Origin: an uncultured Rhodospirillaceae bacterium
GTDB taxonomy: Bacteria > Pseudomonadota > Alphaproteobacteria > Rhodospirillales > UBA2165
Reading direction: 5' to 3'
Length of the DNA stretch: 6,835 bases
Assembly: GCA_913054205.1 (NCBI GenBank)
Contig: CAJXJM010000140.1
Span: forward strand, 1-6,835
A program made the position numbers and the translations under genes. Shown here piece after piece: positions 5,838 to 6,835 of the stretch. Below the pieces are notes generated by a model. It had not been told where the DNA came from, ran no database searches, and was given only the letters and a program-made list of their open reading frames with translations. The first letter of the stretch is position 1; every line of letters starts with the position of its first letter.

Positions 5838-6835
5838 ATGGCTGGAGCAATTCTGAAAACTGACATCTGCATAATTGGCGCTGGCTCCGGTGGCCTGGTG
5901 GTTGCCGCGGTCGCTGCTCAGCTCGGTATTGATACGGTTCTGATTGAGCGTGACAAGATGGGTGGCGATTGCCTCAATTACGGCTGTGTGCCGTCGAAAG
6001 CCCTTCTCGCTGCCGCACATGCTGCTCAAACGGCGCGCGGTGCTGGCCGATTTGGCGTCAACGCTGGCGCTCTGGCAATTGATGGGAAAAGCGTGTTCGA
6101 CCACGTTCAAAGCGCGATAGATGCAATAGCCCCGCATGATTCTGTTGAACGGTTCGAAGATTACGGCGTCAAGGTTATATTGGGCGAAGGCAGGTTTTCA
6201 GGTCGCCGTGAGGTCACAGTGGATAACCAGCGCATCCGGGCCCGACGGTTTGTGATTGCGACAGGGTCCGGGCCGTTGGTGCCACCCATACCGGGGCTCT
6301 CTGACACGCCCCATTTCACCAATGAAACTATTTTTACCCAGACGGATATACCTGATCATTTAATTGTTGTTGGCGGCGGGCCAATCGGCATTGAAATGGC
6401 CGAGGCCCATCGGCAATTAGGCGCAAAAGTCACTGTATTGGAAATGGCTTCGATTTTACCCAATGACGATCCTGAAGCTGTAGATGTGGTGCGCCGCCAT
6501 CTTGTTGAGGAAGGTGTTGATCTCCTGGAAGGCGTGAAGGTTGTTGGATCGGAAAAAACGCTGGAAGGAGTTGCTGTCAAAGTTGAAACAGGAACGGGAG
6601 CCGAAACTATTTCCGGCAGTCATTTGCTCATCGTGGCGGGCAGGCGACCTCATTTAAACAATCTTGATTTAGAAAAAGCCGGGATTGAGTTCACTGCCCA
6701 AGGCATCAACGTTGACGCGCGCCTTCGCACCACCAACAAAAAAGTATTTGCGATCGAAGATGTTGCCGGCGGGCACCAATTTACCTATATCGCTGGCTAC
6801 CATGCAGGGATTGTCATACGCAACGCGCTGTTCAG
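5838..6835 (+). CDS. Class I pyridine nucleotide-disulfide oxidoreductase (Lpd/MerA-like), 5' part
   Basis: The first 332 residues of an FAD-dependent disulfide reductase are visible; the gene runs off the right edge before the dimerisation domain. The N-terminal FAD dinucleotide fold is DICIIGAGSGGL (GxGxxG at 14-19) with acidic Glu37. The redox-active pair follows in GGDCLNYGCVPSKAL (Cys45, Cys50). VIATGSGP marks the hinge region. The NAD(P) fold is VVGGGPIGIEMAE (GxGxxG at 179-184) with Glu202 ending the second strand, which favours NADH over NADPH. AGRRPHLNNL follows. The second FAD motif, usually AxGD, reads AIED (305-308), an unusual Gly-to-Glu change at 307. ATG at 5838 is the first possible start because an in-frame TAA lies at 5832-5834. 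No ribosome binding site is evident, so coupling to the TVP38 gene is likely. There is no N-terminal HMA domain, and the C-terminal cysteines of true mercuric reductase cannot be judged, so mercury reduction is not claimed. Confidence 0.93.
   Translation, partial: MAGAILKTDICIIGAGSGGLVVAAVAAQLGIDTVLIERDKMGGDCLNYGCVPSKALLAAAHAAQTARGAGRFGVNAGALAIDGKSVFDHVQSAIDAIAPHDSVERFEDYGVKVILGEGRFSGRREVTVDNQRIRARRFVIATGSGPLVPPIPGLSDTPHFTNETIFTQTDIPDHLIVVGGGPIGIEMAEAHRQLGAKVTVLEMASILPNDDPEAVDVVRRHLVEEGVDLLEGVKVVGSEKTLEGVAVKVETGTGAETISGSHLLIVAGRRPHLNNLDLEKAGIEFTAQGINVDARLRTTNKKVFAIEDVAGGHQFTYIAGYHAGIVIRNALF

Noticed and set aside
5769..6137. Minus-strand open frame of 122 codons opposite the oxidoreductase gene
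   Set aside because: It lies antisense to a clearly conserved coding region with strong motifs, and its translation looks like a shadow.
5838..6835. Calling the oxidoreductase a mercuric reductase
   Set aside because: No N-terminal metal-binding domain is present and the C-terminal end, where the extra cysteines would be, is outside the window. No other mer genes are nearby.

Overview
The window looks like a chromosomal housekeeping segment from an alphaproteobacterium of moderate GC content. The evidence is the minus-strand gene order rpmH-rnpA-yidD-yidC-engB-argB, which is familiar from that class, and the style of the protein sequences, such as a YidC with Lys at the groove position and a long Pro/Ala linker. 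I cannot name a genus from the sequence alone.

Layout. Bases 2-328 (+) hold the 3' end of a GGDEF-domain (diguanylate cyclase type) gene that enters from the left edge. Its reading frame looks disturbed just upstream of the GGDEF motif. It converges on a long minus-strand cluster, read right to left from about 4860 to 349: rpmH (ribosomal protein L34, GTG start), rnpA (RNase P protein), yidD (membrane insertion efficiency factor), yidC (membrane insertase), engB/yihA (ribosome-assembly GTPase) and argB (acetylglutamate kinase). Spacing is tight: a 4-bp overlap between rnpA and yidD, then gaps of 19 and 32 bp. The exception is a 96-bp gap before argB, which contains a 9-bp-arm inverted repeat. 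A good sigma70-type promoter (TTGACT, 17 bp, TATACA) lies about 90 bp upstream of rpmH.

A 301-bp divergent intergenic region (4781-5081) separates this cluster from a plus-strand pair. It holds the rpmH promoter and leader, a perfect 7+7 bp palindrome (4945-4964) that could be an operator, and a weaker candidate promoter for the rightward genes. The pair is a TVP38/TMEM64 (VTT/DedA superfamily) membrane protein at 5082-5831 and, 6 bp later, the start of a class I pyridine nucleotide-disulfide oxidoreductase (5838 to the right edge). The latter is dihydrolipoamide dehydrogenase or mercuric-reductase-like, with an intact CxxxxC redox pair.

Functional reading. The left cluster couples ribosome and RNase P production with membrane protein insertion, a classic arrangement. 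argB is a metabolic passenger at its end. The right pair joins a membrane protein of poorly defined function to a flavin disulfide reductase. Related proteins are known as single fused polypeptides, so the pair is the least understood part of the window. Most of the window is ordinary. The points that merit a second look are the pair, a Gly-to-Glu change in the reductase FAD motif, the putative operator, the GGDEF frame problem and the long YidD tail.
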